From Ignelater luminosus (lineage: Eukaryota > Arthropoda > Insecta > Coleoptera > Elateridae), in NCBI GenBank assembly GCA_011009095.1, contig VTPC01000015.1, positions 24,164 to 88,163 of the forward strand: a stretch of 64,000 bases of DNA, read 5' to 3'. Below are positions 22,673 through 34,760 of the stretch, piece after piece. The position numbers and the translations under genes were made by a program. The notes beneath the pieces were generated by a model, which was not told the DNA's origin, searched no databases, and saw only the letters and a list, made by a program, of their open reading frames with translations. How positions within the stretch are numbered: the first letter of the stretch is position 1; each line of letters starts with the position of its first letter.

Positions 22673-25458
22673 ATGTCTTTGAGAACAAAAAAAATACTAA
22701 AACTAGCAATAATTGCACAATCTGACAAGGGAAATGGTGGATGTTTGCTTTTGCCGCCGGTCAAGAACCAAGATTGTACTGACTGTACTAATTCACCTTC
22801 AAAGATTGACAAGGAAGATGTCATTGTTGATGATATTATTTCTACAGCAGACACGTTCATGGTTGATGAAAATGGCATCTTAATTCAAATATTTCCTGAA
22901 TCTGAAGCTCAAAATCAAACAGCTGATGTAAATGACTTAAATAATTTAATAATATTGGAGACTGAAAATAATAACAAAAATGTTAATAACACACAATTAG
23001 TGGAGGAAAAGGAAGAAGTTGGAAATTTTGATATAAGTCAAGATATAAGTTTTGGAAGTCTCCCTATAAACCTAAACTTATCAGATACTGAAGCAGTTAG
23101 TGCTGTTAAAGAATTACATTATGATTGTAACATACTGACCCATACAGACCTTGATTATAGTTTAATAAGTGAAAGTGTTTACTGTCAAGCAGAAAAATCT
23201 AATGAGTTTATCTCAGAACCATGTGACAAGGGAACAAAGGATGCAACGGAGTTAAGTCAAGAGGTAAACAGTAGACAAGAAATAATTGTGGTAGCTGAAG
23301 TTTACAATGAGAAAAATCAATTACCAGAACCTAGAGTTCTGTGGGATAATAAAATGGCAGAACCCAATCATCAAATCAGTACGACTATTGACGTAGAAAC
23401 TGCTGATATAAATGACTTGAATATAATTACAATAGAAACAGAAGCAAATAACAGTGTTAATAACACAGAACCAGTTGAGGCAATTGAAGAAGCTGAAAAT
23501 CTTAATAAAGATATAAGTCAAGATATTCTGAAACCCAGAAGAAGAAAACGACATCAAGTAACAGAAGATGATTGGGAAGTTAAAAAAGCAAAGATCTTAC
23601 GTGAACAAGATAAAGAATACAAAGGGAGAAAGGTTATAGATGGAAAAGTCACGGGATGTGTCAGTAGGCCTAAGAGAACGATGAAAGAAGTTACTTGCAA
23701 ATGTAAAGGTAAAACCTTTCATTGCAAGACATTGACAGAAACAGAAAGACAAAAGATGTTCAATGATTTTTGGAAGTTGAGCTGGAAGGAAAGGAAGATT
23801 TTCATAAAAACTACGACAGATGTAAATTTTACCCAAAGATTTCGAGATAGGAAAATTGAAAACACTTCACGCCGAAAATTTTCTTTTAAATTCTATTTAT
23901 ATGTAGATAATTCAGCAAAGGTCAGAGTATGCAAAAAGACATTACTGGCAATTTTAGGGATAGGAGAATGGATGGTCAACAAGTCGTTAGAAGACGGGGG
24001 AGAAGATCATGTAGAGTTGGAAGAAAAAGACGAAACCGACGAGAGAACTGAAAATAAAAAACAATCGAAGAAGATTACAAGACAAGGGAATTTAAATGAA
24101 AGATTAAATTTATTAAAAGAGTTTTTATTGGCATTGCCAAATGTAGAATCACATTATTGTCGGGCATCTTCTCAAACACTCTATTTGGAGCCTTGTTGGA
24201 CGTCAAAGTCTCAGTTGTTCAAGGTTTATACTGACAATTGGTGCAAGGAAAAAAATGCAAGCCACTGTCTTCCTGTACATTCCACAAAACGTTTGAAGAT
24301 CTGAATTTGTCTTTATACAGACCGAAGAAAGATCAATGTGATATATGTAGAGCATACAAGCTAAAACACATTACTAGTGAAGAATACAAGGATCATTCAG
24401 AGAAGAAAACCGCTGCTAGGCAAGAAAAAGACAACGATAAAAGAAATGAAGAGCATGTTTACACGGTGGATCTTCAGAGCCTGTTATTGTGTCCTAAATC
24501 AAATGCTTCAGACATATATTACAGGAGGAAACTTTTGGTCCACAACCTTTGTATGTATGATCTAAAGACAAAAGATGGATTTTGCTACCTGTGGAATGAA
24601 ACAAAAGGCGGATTCACTGCAAATGAGTTTGCAAGCATTGTAAGTCATTTCATTCAATCCCAGTTACCGCTTCGCAACAATGCAAAGAAAATAATAATTG
24701 TCAGCGACGGCTGTACCTATCAAAACAGAAGTTCTATTTTGAGCAATGCCCTGTTACATTTAGCTGTTAAGTACAAGATCTATATCGAAAGCAAATATCT
24801 GGAAAAAGGTCACACTTAAATGGAGTGTGACTCTATGCACTCCACCATAGAGCGGTATCTAAAACAGAGAGAAGTTCATGTGCGAGCTGATTATGTAGAA
24901 ATATGCAAAAATGCTAGAAATCATACTACACCTTATAAGGTTACTTATTTAGAACATTCATTCTTCAAAAACTATGCAAACCCCACAATGTACAAGTCGA
25001 TCCGTCCTGGATTGAAGAAAGGTGACGCCAAAGTTACTGACATCCGCTGTTTGAAGTATTCTGACGACGGAAAAATTTATTACAAACTAAATTTTGAAGA
25101 TGATTTCAAACTATTACCTGCTTGCGAGGATAACGCAAAACAATCGGAAGAAGCTTCAAGAAAATCCAGACGAAAAAGACAGGATCCAAAACCATCATTA
25201 AGCCATCCTATAGACAAAATGCAAGCATTTCGTGAAGCAAATTTTCCAAATTTTTACGACAGTAGGTTGAAGATAACGGAAGCAAAGTACAACCATCTGC
25301 AAGAATTGAAAAGTACAATACTAAGGGACTACCACTCTTTTTATGACGAGACTGCTTCAATCCATGAAAAGGTCAAAATTACCATCGTTACATGTATTTG
25401 TACTAACATTTTGTTTTATTTGACATTTTTATATGTTTCCAAATATAATATACCGTAA
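22673..25458 (+). pseudogene. Nearly intact DDE-like transposase gene (DUF7869-like)
   Basis: The frame starts at ATG 22673 (MSLRTKKILKLA), just after an acceptor-like CTTTTCAG, which suggests an upstream 5' intron. The N-terminal third is acidic and asparagine-rich, with a 42-residue internal duplication (starting ADVNDLN and ADINDLN, both ending DISQDI). Next come a basic stretch (KPRRRKRH) and a CKCKGKTFHC cysteine motif followed by a conserved-looking helical region. Past 24.25 kb it reads DQCDICRAYK, then three acidic candidates: TVDLQ (24469), VSDGCTYQN (24706) and MECDSMHSTIE (24823-24829). These could form a DDE/D catalytic triad, an inference. Two breaks exist: a one-base indel near the A7 run at 24249-24255, which moves the reading from the first to the second frame, and a TAA at 24817-24819 after KGHT, which looks like a C-to-T change of a glutamine codon. 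The last approximately 20 residues are hydrophobic. Confidence 0.75.
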
Positions 25459-25513
25459 TTATCTCATTATTCCAATTTCTAGTATTTTATTTAAAACCTT
25501 ATACTCACTGTCA

Positions 25514-25610
25514 GACCACTTAACTCCAAATTTAAATTTTTCAAACCACGTATCTTTTATACACATACCGTGTAACTCCTTAACGTAGCTATTTCTAACC
25601 TGGTAACTCC
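25514..25610. repeat. Right subterminal repeat array
   Basis: Direct copies of the same motif lie at 25514-25527 (GACCACTTAACTCC), 25543-25552 (AAACCACGTA), 25567-25579 (ACCGTGTAACTCC) and 25597-25610 (AACCTGGTAACTCC). A final inverted copy is inside the right TIR. Confidence 0.75.
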
Positions 25611-25766
25611 ATTGTAATTATGAATATGCTTAATTATATAACAATATGGCCTATATACATCTCAGAATACTTTAAACTTTATTGTTAAGAATAAACAATA
25701 ATAATTTATCTATTCACTGTCGAATAAATCAGTTTTCTGTTCTTCCTGTAAGAAGTGGGAAATGTG

Positions 25767-25796
25767 AGTTACGTGGTTTGTTAATTAGACCAACGA
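25767..25796 (-). repeat. Right TIR of the 3.9-kb transposon
   Basis: On the minus strand it begins CGTTG and includes TAATTAACAAACCACG. It is the inverted partner of 21895-21924 and is followed by AGAT at 25797-25800. Confidence 0.8.
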
Positions 25797-25800
25797 GATG

Positions 25801-28166
25801 AAAAACGTAGACGTCATTTTTTGCTCAATTAGCATTTAAACAATTGAGTGAGCTTCTGGCAGTTCGTAATCCTATAAACAGAAACTATTACTAAATAAAA
25901 TTAATAGTGCCTTGTTATCTATTTTTCATTTCATTTTCAATTGAACTTTACAAAGTGGAGTTTTATAAAAAACAAAACCGAAACGTATTTATTTTGAATC
26001 CATCGCCTCAAGCTTTTGTATTCCTAACCTTTGACATATAAAGTTCAAACTTTTATTTGTGTACAGTAACGTGATGATTCCATTTGACAAAAAATGTGGA
26101 AGTTTCAAATTTTCCTAAACTTCGTTCTGGTTTTTTTTATAAAGGAAGATAAAAATCGATATCATGCACGGTATCACATATACACATTCGGGGCCATAAC
26201 TTAATTTTCTTTTTCCAAGGGAGGTTCATATATAATTTAAAAGATATACTCGTCCATCGTGGTAACCCTATGCTGGGAACGTGAACCGACTAATTGAAAC
26301 ACATACATTATATGAGACATAAAATTTGATAGCTCGACATGAAATCTGAGAAAATTAATAGGTATGGAATTTATTAACCTACATATATTTTTTATTAAAT
26401 ATCAAAAATAAAATTGATAACGTGATCTAAAAATTATATTGAGAAGTAAACTAGTTTTTCTACGTACCATAATCTAAAATGAAATTACTGTAGGATTTTA
26501 TTTGAATATTTTTTAAGAGGTGAACGTTTCTGATGAAAATTAAATCTACATTTTTTACAAAAAAGAAAAAGAAAATATAATAAAGAACAATGTCAGAAAA
26601 GCGGCTTTATATTTCACAAAGTAAATTAATACGACAACGAAAATTAATTTTTTTACGTATTTGAATAAAGTTTAAACAAGTATGTAATGAAAAATTTCTT
26701 TTTCATTTTTATCATTAACAAGAACATTAAACTTAATTTTTTTCATTTAACAAAAAAAAATTTAAAACCCTTGAACAATATAAAAGTTTAAATTAAACTG
26801 TAAAATATTCATTGTTTGTTTTTTTCTTCAATTTATTTATCGCAGCAGAATATTCCGAACACGCTCTTTTTACCTTTTAGGAATATTCAAATAATTAAAT
26901 GCAAAATCTCGCTTGAGTTATTTTTTCATTAATGTGAGTAGGGTACACACGATGAATTAATGAAGTTATCAGAGAGAAAAAGAGTAAATGAATTACAAAA
27001 CCAAATATGTAGGCGGCCGCAAACTTCAATTAAATTATGTTCAACGTAGTACACTCAAAAAACTGCCTACTAGGGTAAGTAATTTTCAATTCCCTATTAG
27101 CATCCTTTGCGATAAGTGATTTCGGTAATTTGAAAGAGATGAAATGATTTTTAGGATTTTGGGGTCGTATTTATATTATCGATTCTTCAAGATAAAAATT
27201 GTAATTTATTAAATTTAATGAGATTCTTTTGTTCTAAGGTATACGTTAAATTTGCTACTTGAAAAACCTTCAGAAAATATACGACATCTCTAAGGAAAAA
27301 ACGAATTACCTCGAGGCTTTTCTAATATATTCAATAAAACCCTTTATTTTCAGTTGCTTGAACACAAATAACTAGAAATGGAATTGGATGCTTCATTATA
27401 AATAATTATCGTGTATTAAAAGAGTATACAAAATATTAAATTGGCATTAAGAGAGAAACCAAAATTTAAATTAAATGCCAAAATATAAATTATGACAAAT
27501 AATATTAAATTGTAGAATTCTCAACGCTTTCCAATTTTCAAGATTGAGTTCTTAACTGACATGATTTCATGAAGGTAGCTTACGTGGTTGTCTCTCGGGA
27601 AATATCTATTTAGAGCAGCTCCTTAGGGTTGTTTATTCGTTACGGCGTCTAGAGAATGTTTATTTGGGACAGATTTTCAAGATTGTTTACTTTCCGTGGC
27701 TTCTAGGTATGCTGATACATTCTAAATGTGCTATTTTACAATTTAAATTACATCAATATTTATATATCAATGAATTATTGAAACCTAACCTCCTTGAATT
27801 TCCAATCGCGGAAATAAATCGCAACGACAGTAATCCTTCACAATACAAAGTAGATATTCTTGTTGTACCTAGCATGCAAGTCTAGCTGCCACGTGATAAC
27901 TTTTATGAGTCTCAATAACGAATTTACCCCACGAGCTAAAAACTGCCAGCAGACTAGCTCTAAAGTCGGAAATGGGGTGTGCGCGTAAAGCGACCAAACT
28001 AATTGAGAATCCAAATTTAAAGTGTCAAATACTAGCTCAAAAGATTTAACAATAAATCAACGGCCCGATCAAAAATATATTTTTGAATATTCTTAAAGAA
28101 TCATATTAATTTAGTTTTAATTTTGTCTAAATTTAGTAAATAATTAATAAATTAGATAGATTGAAA
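25801..28166. other. AT-rich non-coding stretch
   Basis: Very AT-rich, with no coding signal. 26400-27000 is particularly rich in A and T runs. The small ORF at 27664-27885 has no recognisable motif and is not called. Confidence 0.4.
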
Positions 28167-28190
28167 ATGTCCCCAGCAGTATACACGTCG
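28167..28190 (+). CDS. Possible short first coding exon
   Basis: ATG followed by seven codons (reading MSPAVYTS) runs straight into a consensus donor (TCG/GTGAGT). That is the form of a short first coding exon ending in phase 0. There is no upstream stop-free extension or recognised promoter and no identified next exon, so this is only a candidate. It could be chance, or the leader of a decayed element. Confidence 0.2.
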
Positions 28191-28980
28191 GTGAGTAACC
28201 TTGAACCTGCCTGTATCACTCCTTAATTAACAAATCGACACTCCTACAGATACAGATCACTTTAGGAAGCAGCCATACTCAACACATGTCACATAACAAA
28301 ATTTTTAAATCTCCTCACATCCTTCAGACTTGACCAATGCGGTCCGTCGAAGGGGAGACCAAAACCAGTCATCCGAGATCCAATATTGAAATAATAATAA
28401 TTCTAGTCATTTTCTAACTGTATTTGACTTGTAGATGCTGATTTTTGGTTCCCAAAGGGAATCGGTGACCATTACATAAGAGAACTCTTTTTCAGCTGTA
28501 GTCAGTTGCTCGTTTCTGTATTGAAACGAAGCCTACGAAAAGTATTAGTAGCTTCAGTCTATGACGTGAAAATGAAAGGTTGTACGTCGCTCTTAATTGT
28601 TTATTACTACAGAGCGCCATTACTTATTAGCATTCATACCTATAAGTTTATTGAACGCCTCGGTTTGGAGGCTTTCAGAAGGTAGGACAGCAGCGCTTGA
28701 TGAAATTAAATTAAACAAAAGCTTCCTTGTGCAGTTGTGTCTCAGTCTCTGTCAGGGTCTTCCCAAATCCAGTTTTGATGAATCCAGTAGTTCAAATACT
28801 CTTACAACACTGAATGCATCCATTTGCAGTAGTAGCATTGAACGCACTCCAATTTGAACTTATGGTTTTTAACAGCTAACCTCTATATTGTTTGTCTCTG
28901 GAAAGAATTCAGATGTGGGTTTGCTTTTTCCATGGAGTGGTTTGATAAAGTGAATTGTATTGCTACTGTGGAAACTTATG
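28191..28980. other. Non-coding with decayed repeats
   Basis: No supported coding region. The ORF at 28597-28857 has no recognisable domain and may be part of the remnant that follows. Confidence 0.3.
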
Positions 28981-28989
28981 GCTCGTGAG

Positions 28990-29520
28990 ATAAATATGAC
29001 GCAAAAGTCAATAAATCAAATTATCAAAAAATACTTGGGCCTTTGGACCTTCAAACGCCGTACCAAACAAATACTGACTGTAGCTCTAAAAGAATAAAGT
29101 CGAAAAATCTAAACGGCTGTTGGCAAGGTACGCAAATGAGCGATACAAAAAGATCCTGTTTACCAATGAAAAATCTTCGCCGTCTAGGAAGAGTTTAGTA
29201 AGCAGAACGATAGGATTTATGCACTCTCATCTAGTGAAGCCTCTAGACTAGTCTCATGGTTTGAAAAAGGTCACTGATTTGTAAACAAAGTGTCATAGTC
29301 TATCTACTATATATTCCGTCCTGGAAGCTGTCGTGACAGGATTCTGCGCCGGTCCATAAGGCCAAAATCACACAGACCTGACTCCAAAACAATGTGCTAG
29401 ATTTCATAAGCACCAAAGACTGGCATTTTGACAATCTCGACTTAAATCTTTTAGATTGTAAGTTATGGTCTATTTTAGAAAACATGGTATGTCACAAAAG
29501 ATACTCCAACATTGAATCCT
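28990..29520 (+). pseudogene. Decayed Tc1-like transposase remnant
   Basis: Plus-strand translation in shifting frames gives KYLGLWTFKRRTKQI, SRLVSWFEKGH, DSAPVHKAK with following TQT, and DLNLLDCKLWSILENM. These match, in order, the linker, the first catalytic strand region, the second-Asp box (QDSAPAHKA in relatives) and the third-Asp box (SPDLNPLDYKLW) of an insect Tc1/IS630-type transposase. Several stops and shifts lie between them. No terminal repeats were found. The order of motifs over about 500 bp makes chance unlikely. The ORF at 29300-29485 on the minus strand is a shadow. Confidence 0.65.
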
Positions 29521-32330
29521 AGAAGCTACCATTTTGATATGTATAAATAGATTAATCTCGATTAAAAAATATTTTGCAGTTTTGATGTTATTGCATAAAA
29601 TATTCGTAACAGTATTTTTGTCGCTACTAAGTTAAGTGACGATTCCTTGTTCTATGATGTAAACTACTGTTCTTGTTACATTTGCCTTCACCGCTAAGAA
29701 GAATCTTAGCGAAAAAAGTTGGTTTAAGGATGATTTCGGTTTTTCCCGAATACGAGCTACGCCATTCACCGTCTGCTTGATGTCAAAACTGGCGACAGGT
29801 TTTTAAATATAAGTCAAGTCTTTGTGGAGCCAATCGTTTTATAGTAAGAGGGTGTCAGGCAGGATGATTTAAAATCCAGGAGGCAGGTTTCAAAGATGTG
29901 ATCTTAGTTTCACTCTACTACCTTTTTCACGTATTCAAAGATCTTGAACGAGAATCCATAGGAGAAATACTTGCCAGGTTGTACACTTCCATCGAAAGGT
30001 GTGAAGATAATGAATCAATAATTCCGGATTAAGACTAAATAGTATAATTTAGATCTTTTGGAAGTTGGGTCAAATTTTCCATGATGATACCCATAGAGTA
30101 GTGTCATTAGAAAATTGGAAAACGGTAGGCTGCTGAGTTCTGGAGTCAGAGAATATCACATCGAAAGAAGACGAACAAGAAGAACACATGAGAATAATAT
30201 GTTAATCCGTTATCACATAAAATTCAACCAACAGCTTTTCCATAATTGAAAACGTAACCAGATGACGGGTAGACAAATAAAGAATTTTATTTTGTTTTAC
30301 TTTTCCTCTTAACGTACAATTTAAACAGTGAACTTTATATAATTTATTTGAGTTTATACAGAAAGTTAGCATGTCAGATTTAATTACTCAAGCTTTTTGC
30401 TCCCAACTTACAAATTAGATTTTTGGGTTAAAAGATCCATAGATTCTAAAATGAAAAGATTAATTCTACCATAATAATTTTTAATAACGAAACTAGAACA
30501 AGATACATTGAAAGATGTAACATTCAGCTTTCATCAAAAAAAGTAGTAGAAAACCTTCATCTTACAAGCATCAGTTAAGATAAATTGAAATTTATGGTCG
30601 AACTGTAATTAGAAAAGTTGAGAATTTAGTTTTAATGGAGTTTCATTTTAGTTCGGTACACAATAACAATTTTTTTGTTATTACGAGAACCCGTTCGTCA
30701 GTTTTATTTCTTTTTGTTCAACTCATGCTTGGAAAATTAATTATCTCTACACTACAAATTTCCTGACAGAAGTGGGATTTAAACTTGGAACTCTTAATTC
30801 ACTTTATTCATGGTTTTACTTACTGAGGAGATTATAACTTTTATTATCAATTTGACTCTAAGTGGACTTTAAAAATAAAATTGTTCCCCAAGGTAAGAGC
30901 AAGAGTTTTACATAAAAAAACTTTTCATTTAGGAAAATTACCTAAAACAAAGTTCATAAAACAAAAGTATTTTTTTCTAATGCTACTGAGTAATAACAAA
31001 ATTGTTGTTTGGTTTGGAAATCAAAAAAAACTTTTTTCTATTGAGCATTTTCAGGACTTCCATTTCAAGACGAGTTGAAAGGAGCTTTGTTATCGTAAAC
31101 CTTTAAGATTTTGAAGAGGTCGATACATTAAATCTGGAAAACACCAACGGAAATTTTAAGTGGACAAGATTTTTAGAAACTGTAGGTACATATTTGTTGT
31201 TATTTCTTAACGAACTTTTTTCTTGTCAAAATCAATATGTTTACGACAAGCTTCTATTTGAAATTCGTTTCAAACCTAATCAAAAGGTTCCCCTAAAAAA
31301 CAAACAGTTAGAGCACTTAAAAGTTTCTTTTTATTGGAAGTACTGAATGAGTTGCTAATTTAAGATGTTTTGAATTCAGCAGATGGAAAACAACTTGTTC
31401 AAGATTATTATCTGGTTACCATGGCGATGCATATAAGGTTTACCTGCTAACACTTAATAATAACAAGTGGGTAGGTACAGCGCAGAGGTAGATTTTTTGA
31501 AAGCAAAAGTTAATTTACTGAAATATCTGATGACTGGTTTTGAGAACCTTTTCATGACAAGTGAAAGAGAAAGAAAAAAAAAATTTTTTCTCTCCATCTT
31601 GATATGAAAAGTAATAAAATAAATTCCCCTTTCATATCATTAATCAAAATCAATCTCTGGTTTTGCGTAAATGTAAGTAATTTGCACGCAAAACCAACGT
31701 AATCCCTTTACAAAGTAAAGCTTATTTAATTTTCGAGTTTAGTCACTCGAGATACATGTAACTTAATTAATAGGGATCAGTAGCAAAATTAAAGGGGTAA
31801 ACCGTTTGACATCTAAAATCGGTAATTTTATTAACTTCCCGACGTAGGTAATTAATAATTTGATTTATGTGTTACAACGCTTTCAAATAAGAATTTTCTT
31901 GGATTCTCGTTTGAGCTGTTTCATTAAATATGCGACTTTTAAATGCAAAATTTAAAAAATGGAAAGGAATTTTAGTAATTTGTAATTGTAATGAGCCTTA
32001 TACAGGATTTGAAATGTGTATTTTACGTTTTATTTCTCTTTTATCGCGCTTTTCCACTTTTACCGGATGTCTGTTATTTGATAACGTAACCTATAAATAG
32101 TGGTTTGATGTAAAAGTAGGTATTACGTTCAAGTGTAGATAAAATAAGTGTAGCACTAGACGTTGGTATATGATGATATACCGTATGTCTCTGTATGCTT
32201 AATTTATTTTCTTTTTGTTATTATCTCTGTACACGAACAACGCAAATATACAGGATGTTTAATATATTTAAGGATTAAGGAAGAAAAATCTAAAATTACA
32301 ATGAAAATAAGAAACGAATCTAATTAATTT
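29521..32330. other. Long non-coding stretch
   Basis: No supported gene. It contains a SINE-like segment on the minus strand (30774-30832) and a weak exon-like block after CATTTTCAG at 31053, ending before GTAAAC. A near copy of the dispersed end motif (ATACAGGATGT) lies at about 32249-32259. Confidence 0.35.
30774..30832 (-). repeat. Decayed tRNA-like SINE head
   Basis: The minus strand reads CCTCAGTAAGTAAAACC and later CAAGTTTAAATCCCAC. Order and spacing resemble the A-box/B-box segment at 7250-7310. Divergence is high. Confidence 0.25.
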
Positions 32331-33230
32331 GATTCATTGCAATTTTACAATTTTACCTCCTCTTTCTCAGTTTTGATACTTTTGTTCGCATTCTCTTTGG
32401 TATTTGGAGATTGTCTTCTACTATTTCTGCCCCTCCTTCATCAATTATTTCTCTTTCTCAATTTCTTCATTTTTTTCCTTTTTCTTTTGCAAATAGTAAG
32501 TTCATTAAACTTGAGATGATATGGTGCTCACTAGCTTTGATTTTGTCGTTTTGTTTTCTGAATCCATCCATTGTTTCTGTAAAACACAAATGAGCCGAAT
32601 CGACATTTCTTTCCAATACCATTTTTTCCACACTTGCGACAATTTATCATTATGTTTCTCTTCTAGTTGTTCGTATATTTCGTTGACGACAGCATCAATA
32701 GATTCTTCTGTTTCAGGAAATTGTTCTATAAAGTCTGTCTACATTCAGGGGACATAACCTACATTTGCGAAATTAATTGTAATATTAGTTCCTTGCAATG
32801 TTTCTTCAAAGATTGATTTAGCCATCTCCTAACAGTAATTCCCCATTCCTGTTTTAAAAGTTTGAAGACACTTTCGTCTGCAAGATTGAAACAACGGTGT
32901 TGTATTTGGCAAAAGTGCATTGGCATTACAAAATTCACCAACTGTAAATGGAAGTGACATATATAATACTTATGGCCATCTTTATTTGACTTACAAAAAA
33001 TTCACTTGGATGCTTGTGATGAATGAACATATGAGAATGCCACAAAGGGTAATCATAACCATCGTCAGCATTAAATTAGCAATATATACGGCTTTCCAAC
33101 TTTTTGGGACTACAACTTTACCCATTTTACGGCAAAAAGAAATGACTGAAAGCTCTCCTTGGTCTTTCATCACCTCCGTCAAATTATTACCCGCGGGTAG
33201 GATGGAGGTTCTTGAAACATTTCCTAACTA
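32330..33230 (-). pseudogene. Decayed pogo/Tigger-like transposase remnant
   Basis: Minus-strand translation in broken frames gives KVVVPKSWK, then YDYPLWHSHMF, then SLPFTVGEFCNANALLPN with TTPLFQ, then ESVFKLLKQEWGITVRRWLNQ. Further on, ESIDAVVNEIYEQLEEKH and a basic coiled stretch follow. The series resembles the catalytic C-terminal half of pogo/Tigger DDE proteins, where H.S..L.EFC.AN is followed by LPPNTTH..QPLDV..F.PLK..W. Frameshifts and stops are obvious. Plus-strand ORFs in this stretch are antisense shadows. The assignment rests on one good motif block and is moderate. Confidence 0.45.
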
Positions 33231-33239
33231 AACTGACTA

Positions 33240-34590
33240 ACGCGCAAGCTTGATTACCTTCTGTCTTCCTGAATGAAGTTTCTGTGAAATTTTCCCTAAA
33301 GCCTTGCGATTTTAGCTTTTCTTTATATCGATATAACCTCGGGATCTTTCTTTCCAATCTGTCCTAATTATATTGTTGCTCGGCGTACATCAAACAGATG
33401 ATTTGCTTTTTCTGATCACTCATATTAAATGTGGAACAATTTTCAATTATTTAAATTCCTAAAAGGTTAAGATTATCAAGATTTGAAGAGATCCTAAAAG
33501 GTTATTTTCTCCTTTTCTGAAAACAAATAAATAAGGAGCGTCTATAGGACGCATAAATGCTATTGTGCAGGAGTGGAAAAGCCCAAAGTAGAACAAAATC
33601 GCGCTTTGTGACATCAGTGCTAATGACGATCGTGATGCTATTTTCATTGGTGTATTATTTCCATGAAAAAATTTTAAGAATTTAGAATCTGAACTTTGGT
33701 GATAGTTCAGTAGACTTGTACTAGGGCTTGTGGTGTTCTTCATAGATGACAGGTCTGTTCCCCCAGATAATCAAAAGTAAATCTACTGTCGGGTTTGTGC
33801 CTCAAAGGTTTTATGTTCTTTTTAAATTTTCCTTTATTTTTGACCCTGTCGCCAAAAGACTCTCTCTCATTTTTTCAAAAGATAAAAGTTCCTCCTAAGC
33901 TAATATTCTCAAAAGCTAGAAACTCTTTTGATTAGGATTTCATGAGAACCTTTCGTCTGATCTATGGTTTCTATTTTAACAGTTGAAAGAACGTTTCATG
34001 TGAGATTGGGAAAATCAGTTCCAAAAGCTGCCCTAGAAGCTTTCTTTTCAGAAATAATTAGAATGAGATGGTTACCTCTTAAAAATGGAAACAATGCGCT
34101 TGCAAAATGATTTCTAAATTATCTCTGATGCCAACCTTGTTCAACGACTGATTAAATAGCCTGTCGTTCTAACGTTTAAGAAAATAACTATCAGATAAAA
34201 CGAACAGTATAAGCTATAGTTAACATAGAATATGTACAATTATTACATTTAGAAAATCATCACAATTTCTATAAAGTTTCAAAGATTCTCATTTGGAAAA
34301 ATCTTACATTTTAAACAGAAGATGTGTACCTACATAAAATGTCATACTTGGAAAAAATTCTTCTACTGGTACCAATAATTCGTTAATGATTGTTTTCACA
34401 GCATCAAAAAAACGGAGAAGTTTTACTCATGCGCATGGTCTATTCAATGCCACCCTTGCTAAGTGGACACTAGGATAACAACAACAGAGGTTATCAACAT
34501 AATTAGAAAGTTTAGACGCCATAGAAAACTTTGGAACAACGGGTTGATACCAAAAAGTCTTCCTTGATGTCATCTTAAATGAAAATACAG
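33240..34590. other. Non-coding stretch
   Basis: No recognised coding signal. A 94-codon minus-strand ORF (33459-33743) has no motif I can name and is not called as a gene. Confidence 0.35.
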
Positions 34591-34599
34591 TATGGTATC

Positions 34600-34760
34600 A
34601 CATTTGGCAGCTGCTAGTATCCATTTCATTTAAGCTTCCGTAAATGCTGATCGTCTAATAATATCTACAGCAATCAAGGCTCATAAGCCAGCTGTTCTTG
34701 CGAGTAATGATATCGATCTTCTCGTGCTGCTCACAACTCAAAAAAATAAAAATGCTAATT
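34600..34760 (+). pseudogene. Fragment of a repetitive transposon-borne protein
   Basis: The plus frame reads NADRLIISTAIKAHKPAVLASNDIDLLVLL, split here as NADRLIISTAIKA and then VLASNDIDLLVLLTTQ. This resembles the ADTRI...VVVRSPDTDVLVLL block of a repetitive arthropod protein family often found in transposon-rich DNA. In relatives it is followed by an H(A/F)TGCDT block; a fragment of that second block appears separately at 44180-44760. About 50 codons survive, then stops. Confidence 0.45.

Larger units (their letters stand above)
21895..25796 (+). mobile_element. 3.9-kb DNA transposon of a poorly described family
   Basis: The sequence shows 30-bp terminal inverted repeats starting CGTTG (21895-21924 and 25767-25796, 26 of 30 positions identical). 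They are flanked by a 4-bp direct repeat AGAT (21891-21894 and 25797-25800), which fits a target-site duplication. Both ends carry arrays of a subterminal motif related to AAACCACGTAACTCC, which is itself part of the TIR. One plus-strand transposase-like gene fills the middle (22673-25458) and has only two small lesions. The layout (TIR, subterminal binding-site arrays, single gene) is typical of cut-and-paste DNA transposons. The protein resembles arthropod proteins that I recall being annotated only as DUF7869-containing. Boundaries are well supported; the superfamily is not assigned. Confidence 0.8.

Noticed and set aside
22573..23836. Minus-strand ORFs of about 80-100 codons
   Set aside because: They lie antisense to the transposase-like gene and show no motif of their own.
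31054..31093. 40-bp exon candidate (LPFQDELKGALLS) between TTTTCAG and GTAAAC
   Set aside because: Too short, two frames open, and its phases do not match any neighbouring exon.
32337..32757. Hydrophobic plus-strand ORFs
   Set aside because: Antisense to the decayed pogo-like transposase and its basic stretch.
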